64,000 bases of DNA, from the NCBI GenBank assembly GCA_945863115.1, contig CAMAYZ010000002.1:62001-126000 (forward strand), written 5' to 3'. How positions within the stretch are numbered: position 1 is the stretch's first letter; each line of letters opens with the position of its first letter. The notes under the pieces are model-generated. The model searched no databases, was not told the origin of the DNA, and saw nothing but the letters and a program-made list of their open reading frames with translations. Source of the DNA: Bifidobacterium breve. GTDB taxonomy: Bacteria; Actinomycetota; Actinomycetes; Nanopelagicales; Nanopelagicaceae. Both the position numbers and the translations under genes were made by a program. Below are positions 11,810 to 22,171 of this stretch, one piece after another.

Positions 11810-12790
11810 TTAGGAGTGACCGTCGAAGAGGCTCGTGACTGAGCCATCTTCAAAGACCTCGCGGATTGCGCGGGCCAGAAGTGGGGCGATCGGCAGGACC
11901 GTTAAATTATCGAAGCGTGAATCTTCTGGGATTGGCAAAGTGTCGGTTACGACAACTTCGCTGACATTGGAAGCCTTCAAGCGTTCTACTGCAGGCCCAG
12001 AAAATACTGCGTGCGTCGCTGCGATGATTACATCCTTAGCGCCCTCGGCATAAAGTGCATCAACAGCTTTGGTGATTGTTCCCGCGGTATCGATCATGTC
12101 ATCGATAACTACGCAGGTTTGACCCTTTACATCACCAACAACTTTGCCGGTTGATGATTCATTTGGAATACGTGGGTCACGCATTTTATGAATGAAAGCG
12201 ATTGGGCAACCACCGAGTAAATCTGACCAGCGCTCGGCTACACGAACTCGACCTGAGTCTGGTGAAACTATCGTTAACTTGGTGCGATCAACTTTGCTTC
12301 CAACATAATTTGTAAGCAGTGGAAGTGCGAAGAGGTGATCTACTGGACCATCGAAGAATCCTTGAATTTGTGAGGTGTGAAGATCTACAACCATTAAGCG
12401 ATCTGCACCAGCTGTTTTAAATAAATCTGCCATAAGTCTTGCTGAAATTGGTTCGCGACCGCGGTGCTTTTTATCTTGACGGGCATAACCATAGAACGGT
12501 GCAACAACAGTAATTCGTTTTGCAGATGCGCGCTTAAGGGCATCGACCATAATTAATTGCTCCATGATTTGCTTATTAACCGGAGCGCAGTGCGATTGAA
12601 TTACGAAGGCATCACTTCCGCGAACACTCTCTTCGAAGCGAACAAATATTTCACCATTTGCAAAGTCATATGCAGATGTTGGTGTGATTGGAATACCAAG
12701 TTCGGCGGCGACACCTTCAGCTAACTCTGGATATCCACGACCAGTAAAAATTCTTAGTCGTTTCTCCGAAGTGAGGCGAAGTTCGCTCAT
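11810..12790 (-). CDS. prs: Ribose-phosphate pyrophosphokinase
   Basis: RITVVAPFYGYARQDKKHRGREPISARLMADLF...VVIDDMIDTAGTITKA. Confidence 0.97.
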   Translation of the reverse strand: MSELRLTSEKRLRIFTGRGYPELAEGVAAELGIPITPTSAYDFANGEIFVRFEESVRGSDAFVIQSHCAPVNKQIMEQLIMVDALKRASAKRITVVAPFYGYARQDKKHRGREPISARLMADLFKTAGADRLMVVDLHTSQIQGFFDGPVDHLFALPLLTNYVGSKVDRTKLTIVSPDSGRVRVAERWSDLLGGCPIAFIHKMRDPRIPNESSTGKVVGDVKGQTCVVIDDMIDTAGTITKAVDALYAEGAKDVIIAATHAVFSGPAVERLKASNVSEVVVTDTLPIPEDSRFDNLTVLPIAPLLARAIREVFEDGSVTSLFDGHS

Positions 12791-12802
12791 CTCTTAGCTC
12801 CC

Positions 12803-14260
12803 TTATTCCGAGGTTTCTGTAGCACCTGCAGCTTTTGCTGCCTGTGCGGATTTGGTTCCGGATCTCTTGCGAAGCACCCAACCAAGAATATTACGTTGTT
12901 TAGATCTGGCAACACCCATGGCTCCTGCAGGAACATCATCAGTAATTACTGACCCAGCCGCAGTGTATGCGCCATCCCCGATTGAAACTGGCGCAACTAA
13001 CATGGTGTCGCTTCCGATTCGAACTTCATCGCCAATTACTGTCTTATGTTTTTCAACACCATCGTAATTTACGAAGACTGTGGCCGCTCCAATATTTGTT
13101 CCGGAACCAATCTGCGCATCTCCAACATATGAAAGATGCGGAACTTTTGTTCCTTCGCCAATAGTGGAATTCTTAATCTCGACATAGGCGCCAGCCTTAG
13201 CGCCGGCTCCGAGTTCGGTTCCCGCACGCAGGTATGAATATGGGCCAACTTTAGCGCCGGAACCAATTTCACAATCAACACAATTTGATTCAATTACAGA
13301 AGCACCAGCTTCAACTTTTACATTCATTAAAGTTGTGCGCGGACCGATAATTGCTTTAGCGCCAACTGTTGTGGTTCCCGCAAGCCAGCTCTCTGGGAAA
13401 ATAGTTGCATCGGCTGCAATCTTTACGCCGGCATCAATCCAAGTCGTGGTTGGGTCAATTACTTCAACGCCATTTAACATATGGTCGTAATTGATTCGAT
13501 CGCGCATAATCGCGGCGCAATCTGCAAGTTGTGAGCGATCATTGATTCCTAAAGTTTCGCTGTAATCATTTGAAAGTATTGCCGCTGCCTTGCCGCCAGT
13601 TGCTTTGATATCAGCAATTACATCGGTTAAATAAAGTTCGCCTTGTGAATTATTGCTCTTTAACTTCGCAACACTTGCACGTAGGGCATCAATATCAAAT
13701 AGGTAAACCCCAGTATTTATCTCATCAATCAATTTAATTTCTTCAGAGGCATCGCGCTCTTCAACGATGGCAACAATTTCACCAGCTTCATTACGTAAAA
13801 TTCGGCCATATCCAGTTGGATCTGGAAATTCCGCAGTAAGAACTGAAACCACGTTTTTTGCTTCTTTATGGGCGGCAATAAATTCGGCAAGGGTTTCGCT
13901 GCGAAGAAGTGGAGTATCGCCAGCGGTAATTAACACGGTTCCACTGACCTTCAAATCAGCGAGCGCCAATTTAACTGCGTGGCCAGTTCCATTTCGTTCA
14001 GCTTGAAAAACCGAGATCGAATTTGGAGCGACTTGCTTGATGTGTGGTTCGACAGCTTCGCGACCTGCGCCAACTACTACGCGCAATTGTGCAGGATTTA
14101 GTTTTGTTACTTGAGATAAGACGTGCTCAATAATTGTTTTACCAGCAATGAAATGTAAGACCTTTGGAGTTTGAGACTTCATGCGAGTTCCCTCGCCAGC
14201 TGCTAAAACAATTGCTACATCTAAATTTGCAGAAGAGTTGACTGACTTGTTCAAGTCCAA
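12803..14260 (-). CDS. glmU: Bifunctional N-acetylglucosamine-1-phosphate uridyltransferase / glucosamine-1-phosphate acetyltransferase
   Basis: VLAAGEGTRMKSQTPKVLHFIAGKTIIEHVL plus C-terminal left-handed beta-helix repeats. Confidence 0.97.
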   Translation of the reverse strand: MDLNKSVNSSANLDVAIVLAAGEGTRMKSQTPKVLHFIAGKTIIEHVLSQVTKLNPAQLRVVVGAGREAVEPHIKQVAPNSISVFQAERNGTGHAVKLALADLKVSGTVLITAGDTPLLRSETLAEFIAAHKEAKNVVSVLTAEFPDPTGYGRILRNEAGEIVAIVEERDASEEIKLIDEINTGVYLFDIDALRASVAKLKSNNSQGELYLTDVIADIKATGGKAAAILSNDYSETLGINDRSQLADCAAIMRDRINYDHMLNGVEVIDPTTTWIDAGVKIAADATIFPESWLAGTTTVGAKAIIGPRTTLMNVKVEAGASVIESNCVDCEIGSGAKVGPYSYLRAGTELGAGAKAGAYVEIKNSTIGEGTKVPHLSYVGDAQIGSGTNIGAATVFVNYDGVEKHKTVIGDEVRIGSDTMLVAPVSIGDGAYTAAGSVITDDVPAGAMGVARSKQRNILGWVLRKRSGTKSAQAAKAAGATETSE

Positions 14261-14282
14261 CTCCTTCCGGTCCGGATTAAGG

Positions 14283-14357
14283 TGGCTCCGCCACCAGGTA
14301 TCGATCCTGGACCCTGGGCTTCAAAGGCCCATGTGCTAGCCACTACACAATGGCGGA
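14283..14357 (-). tRNA. tRNA-Gln (anticodon TTG), CCA encoded
   Basis: Manual cloverleaf: TCCGCCA/TGGCGGA acceptor, anticodon arm TGGGC-CTTTGAA-GCCCA, T arm CCAGG-ATCGATA-CCTGG, GCCA 3' end. Confidence 0.93.
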
Positions 14358-14405
14358 ACCTGAATTCTCCCCTATAACTATCGATACCACCAAACTTCAA
14401 TCGTT

Positions 14406-15326
14406 TTATACCGTTTCTATAACCCGTGCCCCATGAACCGGCCCACTCGCCCGCACCACTCCAGCCACAACTCCACTGGAACTTAGCGCAACTGTTAAAT
14501 CCATTGATTTCTCTTCATCCTCAACTAAGAATGCAACTGTCGGCCCAGAACCAGAAACGATGCTGCCCAGTGCGCCGTAATCGCGACCAACATCTAAAAC
14601 TAAACGAAGTGCTGGACGCAATGAACATGCAGCTGCTTGTAAATCATTTGAAAGCGCAAGTCCTAAGGCAGTTGGATCACCTGCGCGAAGTGCCTGCATC
14701 ATCGAATCGCTAACTTGTGGACTTGCAATATCTAATCCTTCGCGAAGTCGATCACATTCTTGATAAACCGCTGGTGTTGAAAGTCCTTGACCAGAAAGCG
14801 CCAATACCCAGTGATAATTTCCACGACTTAGCGCTGGCGTTAATTGATCTCCGCGACCGCGACCAATTGCAATTCCACCAGAAATTCCAAAAGGAACATC
14901 ACTTCCAAGTTGTGCCGCCATTGCTTCCATTTCATCTCGCGACAATCCAATTTCAAAGAGCGCGTCCATGGCAACAATCACACCTGCAGCATCAGCGCTG
15001 CCGCCAGCCATTCCACCTGCTACCGGAATCTCTTTCTTCAAGTGAATTGCTAAATCAGTTGCGAGGTCATATTTATCTGCCATCAACTTTGCTGCGCGAA
15101 CTGCAAGATTCTCATCGTTTGCTGGAACGCCATTTGATGTTGCACCAGAAAGTGTTAGTGAAATTCCAGAGTTTTCAGGTGCATGTTTAAGTGTCACATC
15201 ATCGAAAAGTGAGATTGCTTGGAAGACCGTCGTAACTTCGTGGAAGCCGTCAGCGCCCAAAGGTCCTACAGCCAACTGTAAATTTATTTTGGCCGGGACT
15301 CGGACAACAACGCCACGGGTGATCAT
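14406..15326 (-). CDS. ispE: 4-diphosphocytidyl-2-C-methyl-D-erythritol kinase
   Basis: VRVPAKINLQLAVGPLGADGFHEVTTVFQAI...IPVAGGMAGGSADAAG. Confidence 0.95.
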   Translation of the reverse strand: MITRGVVVRVPAKINLQLAVGPLGADGFHEVTTVFQAISLFDDVTLKHAPENSGISLTLSGATSNGVPANDENLAVRAAKLMADKYDLATDLAIHLKKEIPVAGGMAGGSADAAGVIVAMDALFEIGLSRDEMEAMAAQLGSDVPFGISGGIAIGRGRGDQLTPALSRGNYHWVLALSGQGLSTPAVYQECDRLREGLDIASPQVSDSMMQALRAGDPTALGLALSNDLQAAACSLRPALRLVLDVGRDYGALGSIVSGSGPTVAFLVEDEEKSMDLTVALSSSGVVAGVVRASGPVHGARVIETV

Positions 15327-16162
15327 TTAGAAAGCGTAATCGCAATCTTTATAAAATCCGATAATTCCAGAGCCTCACCGCGAATTGTTGGATCGATGCC
15401 ACTAGCTTCAATTATCGAACTTGCTGCTGCGCTGCCGCCACACATATCGCTAAGTGCAGCCCGCATCATCTTTCGTCGCTGGGCAAATGCCGCATCAATT
15501 ATTTTGAAGACCACTTTACGCAGAGCCTCATCCCCAGCACTTTCATGGCGAACAAAGCGAACCAATGAGGAATCTACATTTGGCACTGGCCAGAAAATTG
15601 AACGACTTACAGTTCCTGCCGAAGATAAATCCGCCCACCAGGTGGCCTTAACTGAAGGGCTGCCATAAGTTTTGCTATTTGGTTTTGCAACCAGGCGATC
15701 AGCAACTTCACTCTGCACCATTACAACTCCAGATCGAAGAGTTGGAAATAGCTCTAGAAATCGAAGTAATACTGGAACTGAAACATTGTATGGAAGATTC
15801 GCAACCAGAACTGTTGGTTGTATTGGAAGAGTAGAAATTCCCATGGCATCCTGATTAATTATTGTTAACTTGCTTGCATCAAAACCATGGCGCTTAGCAG
15901 TTTCTGGAAGTTCTGCGGCCAAGCGATCATCTATTTCAATTGCAATTACTTCTTTTGCAGATTCCAACATCGCAAGAGTAAGGGAACCCAATCCCGGTCC
16001 AATTTCCAGTGCAACATCTTCTGGCCCAACATCTGCGTTCTTAACTATCTTGCGACAAGTATTTGCATCGACGACAAAGTTTTGCCCAAGTTTTTTAGTT
16101 GGGCGGACCCCGATTCGTTCCGCAATCTCCCGAATTTCAGCGGCGCCAAGTAGGTTACTCAT
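15323..16162 (-). CDS. rsmA: 16S rRNA (adenine1518/1519-N6) dimethyltransferase
   Basis: RIGVRPTKKLGQNFVVDANTCRKIV...ALEIGPGLGSLTLAML...VANLPYNVSVPVL. Confidence 0.96.
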   Translation of the reverse strand: MSNLLGAAEIREIAERIGVRPTKKLGQNFVVDANTCRKIVKNADVGPEDVALEIGPGLGSLTLAMLESAKEVIAIEIDDRLAAELPETAKRHGFDASKLTIINQDAMGISTLPIQPTVLVANLPYNVSVPVLLRFLELFPTLRSGVVMVQSEVADRLVAKPNSKTYGSPSVKATWWADLSSAGTVSRSIFWPVPNVDSSLVRFVRHESAGDEALRKVVFKIIDAAFAQRRKMMRAALSDMCGGSAAASSIIEASGIDPTIRGEALELSDFIKIAITLSK

Positions 16163-17017
16163 TTAGGCGAATGATCCAAATAAACGTTCACAATTATTTG
16201 AAATCGCAGTTGCAAGTTCATCAAGATCATCGCCACGTTCATCGGCCATAAATCTTAAAATTGTGGGGATTTGTGCAGGTGTATTCAATGATCCACGATA
16301 TGGCATTGGTGCTAAAAATGGTGAGTCAGTTTCAACTAGAAGCTGGTCAATCGGCACAAGTTTTACCGCTTCACGAAGCGCTGGTGCATTCTTAAAAGTA
16401 AGAGTTCCAGCAAATGAAAGTATGTAGCCCTTTTCAATACATTCTCGGGCCATCTCAGCATCACCGGAATAGCAGTGAAAAATAACCTTTTCAGGTGCAC
16501 CCTCTTCGATTAATACATCGAGAACTGCGCGATGCGCATCTCGATCATGAATTACTAGTGCCTTGTTTACTCTTTTCGCTAAATCGATATGGCGCCGAAA
16601 TGAATATTTCTGACGCTCTTGCAGCGCTGGTTCAGTTCGGAAAAAATCTAAGCCGGTCTCACCAATTGCACGCACTCGTGGATGGGTTGAGAGTTCTTCA
16701 ATTTTTGCAAGATCTGCCTCTAAATCTTCAACCACCGGTGCTTCATTTGGATGCAGTGCAACTGCAGCCAGAATATTTGGCCAATGCTCGGCAAGCTTTA
16801 CTCCCCATTCAGATTGTTCTGCTGAATACCCAACTTGAACAATGCGATCAATTCCTACACTTTTCGCATCGGCTAAAACTTTTCCAATTTCTGGTGCATC
16901 TGGTGCTGAATTAGTAATTATTTCAATATGAGCATGCGCATCAACACAGTTAACATTTAGTGGTTCTGGAAGTGGTGCTGGTTGGCGATCAAGGTCGCGA
17001 TTGTGCCTATCTGCCAC
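16163..17017 (-). CDS. tatD: TatD-family deoxyribonuclease
   Basis: NCVDAHAHIEI...AIGETGLDFFRTEP...VFHCYSGDAEMA...LVETDSPFLAPMPYRG. Confidence 0.94.
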   Translation of the reverse strand: MADRHNRDLDRQPAPLPEPLNVNCVDAHAHIEIITNSAPDAPEIGKVLADAKSVGIDRIVQVGYSAEQSEWGVKLAEHWPNILAAVALHPNEAPVVEDLEADLAKIEELSTHPRVRAIGETGLDFFRTEPALQERQKYSFRRHIDLAKRVNKALVIHDRDAHRAVLDVLIEEGAPEKVIFHCYSGDAEMARECIEKGYILSFAGTLTFKNAPALREAVKLVPIDQLLVETDSPFLAPMPYRGSLNTPAQIPTILRFMADERGDDLDELATAISNNCERLFGSFA

Positions 17018-17020
17018 TTG

Positions 17021-18571
17021 CTATTCCAATCTTGGGAATAAGACTGCGCCTTTTGTGACTTTGCAGCCCGGTGGCAAAACTCCCCAAGTTGAAACTTCCG
17101 AAATCTTTTGTTCGCCAATATTGCCAAGAGTTTCCTGCGCTCCAATTGATTCCCAGAGGGTTTGTGTTGTTGCCGGCATAACTGGATGAAGTAAAACTGC
17201 AAGTGCGCGGATTGCATCAGCAGTGTTGTATAAAACTTCATTTAATTCTGCAGTGCGACTCTCATCTTTAGCGATAGCCCACGGTTCTTTAATTGTTACA
17301 TAACCATTTACGCGCTTACAGAATTCCATAATCGCATTGATTCCGCCTTGGAAATCCAGAGCAACCATTGCCTTATCTGCAGCAGCAACAGTTGTTTCCA
17401 ACATCGCGGCTAACTCCGCATCCTTTGCTACCGCTGGAATAACGCCTTCACAATACTTTTCAATCATTGCAATTAAACGCGAAGCTAAATTACCAAAATC
17501 ATTTGCGAGTTCGCTGGTGTATCTAGCTGACATATCTTCCCAAGAGAAAGAGCCATCAGTGCCAAATGGAATTGCACGTAAGAAGTAATATCTAAATGCA
17601 TCGACGCCGAAGTGATCAGTGATGTCACTTGGAGCAATACCGGTCAACTTAGATTTACTCATCTTCTCGCCACCGACTAATAACCAACCGTGTGCAAAAA
17701 CTTTCTTAGGAATGGCAACGTTCGCAGCCATCAACATTGCTGGCCAAATCACGGCATGGAAGCGCAAAATATCTTTTCCAACCAAGTGCACATCTGCTGG
17801 CCAAGTCTTTGCAAACTTCTTGCCACCTTCTGAATTTGGATCATCGCCAAGTCCAACAGCGGTTGCATAATTTAGAAGTGCATCAAACCAAACATAAATA
17901 ACTTGATCGGTATCCCAAGGCACGGGAATTCCCCAATCGAATGTTGATCTAGAGATGGAGAGATCGCGGACACCGCTCTCTAGGAATGCAATAACTTCAT
18001 TACGTGCACTGGCAGGTTCGCAAGCTTCTGGATTGTTTTTGTAGTGCTCAAGTAATTGCGGGACAAATGCGGATAGCTTAAAGAACCAGTTATCTTCGGA
18101 GAGCATTTCTACTGGCTTGCCATGAATCTTGCACTTTCCATCATCTAGGTCGCCAGGTAATTTAAATTCTTCACAACCAATGCAGTACGGGCCTTCAAAT
18201 TTGCCAGCGTAGATATAACCGTTATCTTTTAGAAGGGTCATAAACCTTTGAACGCGTTCTTCGTGACGTGGTTCGGTGGTGCGAATAAAATCATCATTCG
18301 CAATATTTAGTGCGCTCCAGTTTGGTTTCCAAGCTTCTTCAACTAAGCGATCGCACCAATCTTGCGGCTTAACGTTATTTGCTGCGGCGGTATTCATAAC
18401 CTTCTCGCCATGTTCATCTGTTCCAGTTAAGAACCAGACACTTTCTCCGCGTTGGCGATGCCATCTTGTTAATACGTCACCAGCAACATTTGTGTATGCA
18501 TGCCCGATATGTGGCGCATCATTTACATAATAAATTGGCGTCGTTAAGTAGAAGGATTTTTCGGCGCTCAT
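17021..18571 (-). CDS. metG: Methionyl-tRNA synthetase
   Basis: FYLTTPIYYVNDAPHIGHAYTNVAGDVLTRWHR...LVGGEKMSKSKLTGI. Confidence 0.97.
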   Translation of the reverse strand: MSAEKSFYLTTPIYYVNDAPHIGHAYTNVAGDVLTRWHRQRGESVWFLTGTDEHGEKVMNTAAANNVKPQDWCDRLVEEAWKPNWSALNIANDDFIRTTEPRHEERVQRFMTLLKDNGYIYAGKFEGPYCIGCEEFKLPGDLDDGKCKIHGKPVEMLSEDNWFFKLSAFVPQLLEHYKNNPEACEPASARNEVIAFLESGVRDLSISRSTFDWGIPVPWDTDQVIYVWFDALLNYATAVGLGDDPNSEGGKKFAKTWPADVHLVGKDILRFHAVIWPAMLMAANVAIPKKVFAHGWLLVGGEKMSKSKLTGIAPSDITDHFGVDAFRYYFLRAIPFGTDGSFSWEDMSARYTSELANDFGNLASRLIAMIEKYCEGVIPAVAKDAELAAMLETTVAAADKAMVALDFQGGINAIMEFCKRVNGYVTIKEPWAIAKDESRTAELNEVLYNTADAIRALAVLLHPVMPATTQTLWESIGAQETLGNIGEQKISEVSTWGVLPPGCKVTKGAVLFPRLE

Positions 18572-19446
18572 GGCGTTAGCCTATCTTGAGATTTGTGCGT
18601 AACCATTGCGTCAAAGACTTCGCGTTTAGCAGTCCCGGTAATTCTTGCCACTTCTGTGATGGCTTCCTTTCGGGTAATTCCAGCAGCTTCTTGCTTCAAT
18701 ACTTCTGCAATCAAATCAGCTGCAGTAAATTGCCGCGAATCTGGATCAAAGCCAGCAATTACCAAAGTTATCTCGCCTAATATTTCAGAAGAAGCTGCCC
18801 AATTATGAAGGGTCTCAAGATTGCCACGAATTACCTCTTCGTAGGTCTTTGTCATCTCCCGGCAGATTGCACCAAGACGATTTGGTCCAAATACCGCAAC
18901 AGCGTCGGCCAAACTTTCTAATAAGCGATGCGGTGCTTCAAACATAATTATGGTTCGGGTCTCATTAGCAAGATTTTCAAACCAACTCTTACGGGCACCT
19001 CCGGTTCGAGGTGCGAATCCTTCAAAGCAGAATCGATCACTTGGTAGGCCAGAAAGCAGCAGCGCAGTTGTAACCGCACTTGGTCCTGGTAAAACTTTAA
19101 TCTTTATATTTTTTTCAACCGCTGCCCGTGCTAATCGATAACCCGGATCGCTAATTCCTGGCATCCCGGCATCAGTTACAACAAGTAAATCGGAACCACT
19201 TTCTAAAATTTTAACTAGTTCGTCAAGGCGTTCGATTTCATTGCCTTCAAAGAAGGAAATAATCTTCGCTGAATATGTAATTCCTAAATCTGAACAGAGC
19301 CTAGAAAATTTTCTAGAATCCTCAGCTGCAATAAATTTGGCACTAATTATTGCCTCGCGCAGGTTGGTAGAGGCATCAGCAGGATTGCCTAATGGAATCG
19401 CAGCAAGAATTAGCATTGGGTAATTCTCGCAGGCTTTAGGCTTCAC
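18568..19446 (-). CDS. rsmI: 16S rRNA (cytidine1402-2'-O)-methyltransferase
   Basis: LAAIPLGNPADASTNLREAIISAKFIAAEDSRKFSRL...VVTDAGMPGISDPGYRLARAA. Confidence 0.95.
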   Translation of the reverse strand: MKPKACENYPMLILAAIPLGNPADASTNLREAIISAKFIAAEDSRKFSRLCSDLGITYSAKIISFFEGNEIERLDELVKILESGSDLLVVTDAGMPGISDPGYRLARAAVEKNIKIKVLPGPSAVTTALLLSGLPSDRFCFEGFAPRTGGARKSWFENLANETRTIIMFEAPHRLLESLADAVAVFGPNRLGAICREMTKTYEEVIRGNLETLHNWAASSEILGEITLVIAGFDPDSRQFTAADLIAEVLKQEAAGITRKEAITEVARITGTAKREVFDAMVTHKSQDRLTP

Positions 19447-19448
19447 TT

Positions 19449-20741
19449 ATGACAACCCCATTGCGGATATCGCGAGATTGGGTCTACGCCTTGGGGTTTG
19501 GCGCCTTAGGACTAATCCTTAGATTGTGGAATCTTGATAGCCCTAGGGGCAAAATCTTTGACGAGATTTATTATGCGACTAACGCGCAATCACTCTTACA
19601 AAATGGCGTTGAAATCGATTCGAAGAGTGGCCTTGCACAATTCATCGTGCATCCGCCAACCGGTAAGTGGCTCATAGCAATTGGTATCAAGCTATTTGGT
19701 TATAACGAATTTGGTTGGCGCTTTGCTGCTGCGATTGTGGGATCTATTTCGATTATTTCAATGTATTTCACCGCAAAGAAATTATTCAATAATCGATTAC
19801 TCAGTATTCTAGCCGCATCACTAATCTCTATGGATGGGCTGCATTTAGTTCATTCCCGAATTGCCCTTCTAGATATCTTCTTACTTTTCTTTATTCAAAT
19901 TGCAGTTCTAGCTTTTCTGCACAATAAATATTGGATAAGCGCACTAACTCTTGCCCTTGCCTGCTCAGTAAAGTGGAGTGGTCTCTATGTTCTAATTGCA
20001 CTTGCGCTCTACGTTCTGGTTACGGATTTTCGTAGGCACCGATATTTAGGAGCAGATCATCCAATTCGGGATCTGTTACGGAAAAATCTATTGTTTAGAT
20101 TTCTGCAATTTGGAATCTTTCCAGTTCTCATCTATATCGGATCTTGGTTTAGTTGGTTTGCAACGAACAAGGGTTGGGACCGTAATTTTTCATCTAACCC
20201 ATTATTTTCGCTCTGGCATTACCATTCCGAAATTCTCAACTTCCATACAAAGTTAAATGATTCACATCCATATTCCGCTAATCCTTGGAGTTGGTTGATT
20301 CAAGGAAGACCTACATCTTTCTTCTATGAAACTCCGAAGAATTGTGGTGGAACAAGTTGTTCACAAGAAATCTTGGCGATCGGAACACCAATTCTCTGGT
20401 GGGCTGCAACTCTGGCTTTGCTAGTAACAATTGGATTTTGGGTTAGTAAGCGCGATAAGCAAGCCGAAATTTTGTTAGTTGTAATTGGTGCAAGCTATTT
20501 ACCATGGTTTGCGATTCAAGATCGAACCATGTTTAGCTTCTACACAATCGCCTTCGAACCATTTATTCTGCTTACTTTGGTCTATCTTCTTAGTAAAGTT
20601 GTTAAAAATCAGCGAAAGATTGCAACCGTATTCGCTTCGATTGTTCTTATTAATTTCCTGTATTTTCTTCCAATATTCTTGGGCCTTGTAATCACTTATA
20701 ACTCTTGGCGCGACCGAATGTGGTTGCCTTCTTGGATCTAA
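19449..20741 (+). CDS. Dolichyl-phosphate-mannose--protein mannosyltransferase (Pmt)
   Basis: RLWNLDSPRGKIFDEIYYATNAQSLL...FIVHPPTGKWLIAIGIKLFGYNEFGWRF; multiple TM; divergent from rsmI as in many Actinobacteria. Confidence 0.92.
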   Translation: MTTPLRISRDWVYALGFGALGLILRLWNLDSPRGKIFDEIYYATNAQSLLQNGVEIDSKSGLAQFIVHPPTGKWLIAIGIKLFGYNEFGWRFAAAIVGSISIISMYFTAKKLFNNRLLSILAASLISMDGLHLVHSRIALLDIFLLFFIQIAVLAFLHNKYWISALTLALACSVKWSGLYVLIALALYVLVTDFRRHRYLGADHPIRDLLRKNLLFRFLQFGIFPVLIYIGSWFSWFATNKGWDRNFSSNPLFSLWHYHSEILNFHTKLNDSHPYSANPWSWLIQGRPTSFFYETPKNCGGTSCSQEILAIGTPILWWAATLALLVTIGFWVSKRDKQAEILLVVIGASYLPWFAIQDRTMFSFYTIAFEPFILLTLVYLLSKVVKNQRKIATVFASIVLINFLYFLPIFLGLVITYNSWRDRMWLPSWI

Positions 20742-20746
20742 CTTAG

Positions 20747-21499
20747 CTACTCGTTTACTGCGCCGTATTTCTCGTTGGCCGCATTCTCGGCAAGCTCTTG
20801 ATCAAAGAGTTCATCTCGCGTCGGAAGTAATTCGGATTCGGCACTCGCCTGCTGAGCGGCAATCCAAGCACCAGGAATTGTTAAATCAATTATCCGGTTA
20901 GAGGGAATCGCTTTTGGTGCGGTCGCATAAGTTGGTTTTGGAACGCTTGTTGGTTGCCACGCTGTTCCATCTTTTGGAATAACAACAACGCCTGCTGTGT
21001 CAATGCGTTCAATTAGCGGGATCCAATGTTCTTTATTTTCAGTAGCGAAATCTACTTTTGAAGAGAAAGTTACTCTCTCAATTGGTTCTGTAATAACCGA
21101 TGCTGAAGATATTTTTTCAAATGCTTTTATTCGTCGTGCTTTAAGTTGTGCAGCAACAACTTGGCGCCGGACATGAATTACATAAATTGCTAGTGCAGTT
21201 GTTGGAATTAAAAGCACTGATGTAGAAATTATTCCAACTGTGGAAAGTGCGCCAATTGAAACTAGCAAAAATGTTAGCGCCCCAAAAATAATTCTGCGAT
21301 TTGCAATTTGATTCTGTTTCTTAAAATTATCACTTTCATTTACAACCGAAGCCGAACCAGTTTCGCCAACTACTCGCATTGCACTCTTGTATCTTTCAGC
21401 AGATTTTCCTGAAGCTACATCGTGGCTGATCATCCATTTTGGTAAGAAATAGGCCGCCCACATCCCAAGGATGATTAGGTAGATAAAACCGGACGCCAT
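20747..21499 (-). CDS. SepX/GlpR-family divisome membrane protein
   Basis: MASGFIYLIILGMWAAYFLPKWMISHDVASGKSAERYKSAMRVV, N-terminal pattern of actinobacterial SepX/GlpR; adjacent to rimJ and a glp/moeA-like gene. Confidence 0.82.
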   Translation of the reverse strand: MASGFIYLIILGMWAAYFLPKWMISHDVASGKSAERYKSAMRVVGETGSASVVNESDNFKKQNQIANRRIIFGALTFLLVSIGALSTVGIISTSVLLIPTTALAIYVIHVRRQVVAAQLKARRIKAFEKISSASVITEPIERVTFSSKVDFATENKEHWIPLIERIDTAGVVVIPKDGTAWQPTSVPKPTYATAPKAIPSNRIIDLTIPGAWIAAQQASAESELLPTRDELFDQELAENAANEKYGAVNE

Positions 21500-21568
21500 G
21501 GAGTAGAACGATAATTCTAAGCGGGGTAAATCTTTGGGATTTAGGCGGTATGTCTATATTAAAAGGTC

Positions 21569-22171
21569 TTACTTAATTCTTGGATTTTCTTTTATATAAG
21601 TTAGATGATCGCGCCAAGCACCTGCAATATGTAAATACCTAGGACGTATTCCTTCAAAGATATAGCCGCATTTTTCAGCTACCCGCTTAGAAGCATCGTT
21701 TTCTGGCCTCAAGTTAATTTCAATCCGATGAAGCGCTAAATCTTCTAAGCCAAATTTGGTCAATAATGAAACTGCCCGCGATGTGTATCCCTTATTGGCA
21801 TATCTTTGATCAATCCAATAACCAATATGGCCACCACGCATGGCTCCAAAGACGATGCCACCTAAAGTTATTTGACCGATAAAAATTTCGCTCCCATTCG
21901 CCTTTAACCAAATTCCAAGTGAGATTGATCGAAGGGCCTGACCATCTCGGCGATACGACTGAACCATTCCAAAGAATGTGGGCAAAGCAAGATGGGAATC
22001 TATTTCTGGCCTAGTGGCCTCCCATGGTGTTAACCACTCTCGATTTTTTGCTCTTGATAAGTCCCAAGCTTTTTTATCCCTAAAGCGAAGTGGTCGTAAA
22101 AATAATTCGTTATCGTAAAGTTTAATCGGCCAGGTTGAATTTGTGGCCAACTTAGTTTGAGCTCCGATCAA
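21569..22171 (-). CDS. GNAT acetyltransferase, RimJ/RimL-like
   Basis: FLRPLRFRDKKAWDLSRAKNREWLTPWEAT...GHIGYWIDQRYANKGYTSRAV...HRIEINLRPENDASKRVAEKCGY. Confidence 0.92.
   Translation of the reverse strand: MIGAQTKLATNSTWPIKLYDNELFLRPLRFRDKKAWDLSRAKNREWLTPWEATRPEIDSHLALPTFFGMVQSYRRDGQALRSISLGIWLKANGSEIFIGQITLGGIVFGAMRGGHIGYWIDQRYANKGYTSRAVSLLTKFGLEDLALHRIEINLRPENDASKRVAEKCGYIFEGIRPRYLHIAGAWRDHLTYIKENPRIK

Noticed and set aside
14426-15190. Plus-strand ORFs (95 and 157 aa) opposite ispE
   Set aside because: Translations are Leu/Gln/His-rich shadow-frame sequence; ispE on the other strand is complete.
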